A stretch of DNA of 37,637 bases from Hyphochytrium catenoides (lineage: Eukaryota > Sar > Hyphochytriomycetes > Hyphochytriales > Hyphochytriaceae), in contig FLMG01001430.1 of NCBI GenBank assembly GCA_900088475.1, forward strand, positions 1 through 37,637, given 5' to 3'. Positions 34,873-37,637 of this stretch are shown piece after piece. The position numbers and the translations under genes were made by a program. Below the pieces are notes generated by a model. That model worked only from the letters and a program-made list of their open reading frames with translations, made no database searches and was not told where the DNA came from. Every line of letters starts with the position of its first letter. Position 1 is the stretch's first letter.

Positions 34873-37551
34873 TTACACCGCATCCAGCTGCTTCTTGGAA
34901 GTTCCTCCTTCTTCGTCGTTTTCTTTTCTATGGAGTGGGGGAGGGCTGCTAGGCTTCTCTGAAGGGGACTCGTCATGATCGTCCGTGATTTTGAACGCGG
35001 GCTCTTGCTCTGAGTTGGACTCTGGAATGTCAAGCCGGATTTTGTCTGGAGTGATGGAATGGACCTCAATCGCCGTTCCGTTCTTCTGTTTCTCTGCCTC
35101 CTTCTCGCTTGTTGGCAGCTGTGAAGACCAGTGAGTCCGAAAGAAAGGGGCGTGACGAGGTGAGGAAGACAAAGACTGTAGGGACGAGAATTAGGGTGGA
35201 GAGTGCGCTACTAATAAATATTCAAAGAGGTGACTTGATAGACGTAGGAAGCGACAAAAAACGCGACAAACCCTCGTAAGAATGCGACAGAAACAAAGGG
35301 CCGCGGGCCATGAGTCGTCAGCATTTACCTGCTGTGAGTAAGCGTACATATAGCTCACTCTAGTCGGCCGCCATATAATGCAAATGGCGGCGACGACCAG
35401 GAACAAAAGCAGTTTTTGCAGGGAAGAGAGCCACGCAAACTTCCAGTACGCCTGTTGGTCGAAGTCGAAGAAATATCCGTTGCTAAAGCATGAAAGACGG
35501 AGAGATTAGTTATAGTCAGAGATTGCTTCGCCAAGATCACCATCGTCCATTTCCCATTAGATACCATCAGCAAGCAGGCCCAGGAAAAAGAAAACGACAC
35601 GACACAACTTGCACTAGAACAGCTCTGAGAGAGGTGTACAGGTGTAGCCTACAAGAAGAGATATCGGCCTAGTCTCATAGAATATATGATGCAAGAGATA
35701 CTTTTGCTTACATTCCGAGGTCGACCAGCAGTAACAAACAAGCTGCCACGACATAGGTCAGATATATCCAATACAGCCAGATATACATCTTCTTCTTTGC
35801 TTCCTGGTTGTTGTCATGCAGTTGGTCTCTTGTCTTACTGATGGCTGCGTAGATCCAAACAGCAAAACAGGCGTTTGCACCAAAACATACTAGCTGCCAG
35901 CGCTGATATAGGTCCTGGGAACTGCCAACTTCCGGCGATGACTTTGGATAGAGAATTGGTTCAAAAAGAGTTAGCCAATGGTAAAGATCGACGAGGGAGA
36001 AGCTAATAAAGCTGCTGCAAGCTGATAACGCCACGGAAGCTGCGCGCCCATATTGCAAAGAGAAGGCTCAGATTACATGGAAGAAGTGAGCTGGTAGACA
36101 GTGGAACTGGCTATCCTTCTCACCTGAATGGTATAAAGTTCGACCTGTACCATCAGCCCTGACACCGCGTAGAGTACGCCAAGAGCGGCAACTATGATCA
36201 CCTCCTTCAAGGTAAGTCTCGGTCTTACCACTCCGTAGCCCAGCCCAATGATCAGTATCAGGATCCTAGCAGCTGTTCTCAAAAAGACATCCAGTAGAGT
36301 GCCAGCGTAGAGAGCGTCTGGAGTGGGACAGCAGGCAGGGACACCTGAAGCATTGATCTCCAAGAACCCAGCGAATGTGGTTAGGGAGGCCGCTGTCATG
36401 ATGACGAGCACAGGAATAATCAGCCACTGGAGCCAAATACTAGTGGACCGGTGTCTGCAAGGAATGTGGGTAGAAAGCCGCAAGTCAGACGATCACCATT
36501 CCGACATCAATTGCGAGTACCATGGGAGGTATGGAAAGAGAATAGAACAGGTGAAAAGTCGACATAGAGAGACCAAAGAACGCGAACTGGAGCTGTTGGC
36601 AGTAAGAGAGCGAGTTCGCAAAGACATTCTAGTCACGGCAAGATTGGAGAGTAAAGAACGAAAGATACAACGATTGGCCAGCATATACGCGAGGAGAGGA
36701 GTCTTCGAGGCAGAGGACAAAGAGAAGACCTGCTGGTTTGATGAAGAGTAATGGTAGAAAAAGAGAGTGAACGAGAGAGACGAGACAAAAAACAGAGGAG
36801 GAGGAAGACGAGTAGAAGAAGCAGGTAAACTAAAGAGGCTAGTAAGTTTGAGAGGGGATGGTGACTGGCCAGTGAGTTGAGTCAGAAGGAAGGATATAGT
36901 AGATCAGGCTAGCACAGAAGGGAACTAGAAGTGTAGCTTCATACCTGCAGAAGATACACAGGAAGATAAGATCCAATAGGCCTGTGAGTGCGAAGACCAG
37001 TCCAGACACGACGACCTGGCCGTACCACGAGGCCGGAAGCCAGCCATAGGGATTATGAAACTTCAGATCCGCATCCGCTGTCACAGTGATGCCAGTATAG
37101 TCGGTGCATAGAGACAGAACAACAGTTTGCAGGCCTAGAAAAACACCAGTTTGTTAGCAACCACGGAGAATCGGGAGCGGCGCCGCGGTTGACTTCTCTC
37201 TTTCTTCTGTCTCTTTCTCTCTCTTTCTCTCTCTTCTTCTATTGTTCTCCCTCTCTCTGACTGTCTTGCTTAATGTGCCGGATAAACACTTATCAGCATC
37301 GCTTCTTCACCTTCTCTATTCACTTGGAAGAGTGCTACTCCGTCTGAGCCATTGATAGCAACAGGGATCATGTTGGTGCTGTTGTCTGGGGCAGTGGAGT
37401 TGAAAGTGAAGAACTGTTGCTTGTACGGCGCCTTCCAGTGCTCTTCGATATAAGAACACTCGTTGCCAAGCTCGTCACCGGGACCAAGAAGAACCACCGA
37501 CGCAGCTGCTTTAACCCCTGGAGGGACCTGGGCGCTGAGGTTCAGGCTGAC
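34873..37551 (-). CDS. Second GOST-family seven-transmembrane protein, 5'-partial, 6 exons seen
   Basis: Same family and likely trafficking role as the gene at 19199-22309. Exons (minus strand): 37551-37290, 37134-36945, 36454-36124, 35914-35712, 35482-35329, 35118-34873; in phase, 461 residues visible. The first visible exon starts at an acceptor (CTACAG, phase 0), so the signal peptide exon lies beyond the window. The lumenal part has several N-glycosylation sequons (NST, NGS). Hallmarks: HNPYGWLPASWYGQ, a CCP loop, IGLGYGVVRPRL, AVWIYAAISKTRDQ, IIWRPTRVSYMYA. The C-terminal tail is acidic, Ser/Pro-rich and charged. The acceptor at 35914 was chosen because it alone joins in phase with a loop length close to the paralogue; a longer open frame upstream to 36058 would need a different phase. 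Confidence 0.87.
37195..37258. repeat. (CT)n tract in an intron of the second GOST gene
   Basis: CT-rich on the + strand although the gene is on the minus strand, so purine-rich on the sense strand; an exception to the usual orientation. Confidence 0.9.
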
Positions 37552-37590
37552 CTGTAGGGCGACAATTGGTAGCAAGAGAGAGAGAAACGT

Positions 37591-37637
37591 GAGAGAGAGA
37601 GAAAAGACAAAGAAAAAAAAAAAGAGAGAGAGAGAGA
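37591..37637. repeat. (GA)n tract at the window end
   Basis: GA/A-rich repeat running to the last base, in the intron before the first visible exon of the second GOST gene. Confidence 0.9.

Noticed and set aside
36323-36751. 142-codon Lys/Glu-rich + strand ORF
   Set aside because: It overlaps an exon and the 36944-36455 intron of the minus-strand GOST gene. The charge pattern comes from the purine-rich complement of a pyrimidine-rich intron.

Overview
This is nuclear DNA from an intron-rich unicellular eukaryote. It holds about ten protein genes on both strands, each normally cut into 4-13 exons by GT-AG introns of roughly 65-500 bp. Introns are commonly packed with (CT)n/(GA)n tracts, and AATAAA signals follow some genes. 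There are no operons, Shine-Dalgarno sites, CRISPR arrays or recognisable tRNA/rRNA genes. The lineage cannot be fixed from the sequence. The aspartate carbamoyltransferase is of the CAD/eukaryotic type, and the gene set (GOST seven-TM proteins, PPT1, FYVE and Sec14 proteins, eS24) is general eukaryotic. A protist such as an alveolate, stramenopile, rhizarian or cryptophyte is an inference only. Gene models were built by hand. Most were accepted because every exon junction keeps frame and phase and the product matches a known family; weaker joins are flagged.

Layout. 1-2939 (+): aspartate carbamoyltransferase, 5' end cut by the window. 3334-7529 (-): SHAQKYF-type Myb protein, convergent with it. 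8453-8992 (-): 3' end of an unidentified gene. 10871-13832 (+): SDS22-like leucine-rich-repeat protein with a coiled-coil tail. 13833-17318: poorly resolved stretch with exon-like fragments, a short repeat and a 433-base N gap. 17319-18482 (+): AGC-family protein kinase. 19199-22309 (-): GOST-family seven-TM protein. 23182-25161 (+): palmitoyl-protein thioesterase. 25555-29784 (-): large FYVE-PH-transmembrane-Sec14 protein. 30975-32397 (-): PDZ/coiled-coil protein. 33137-34020 (+): ribosomal protein eS24. 34873-37551 (-): second GOST-family protein, 5' end outside the window.

How they relate. ATCase (pyrimidine synthesis) and eS24 (ribosome) are housekeeping genes. Between about 19 and 37.6 kb lie four products expected on secretory or endolysosomal membranes: two GOST proteins, PPT1, and the FYVE/PH/Sec14 protein. 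Whether this is more than chance neighbourhood is unknown. The most notable item is the 863-residue FYVE-PH-TM hairpin-Sec14 fusion, whose FYVE-like zinc cluster also appears to be split by an insertion of about 160 residues.
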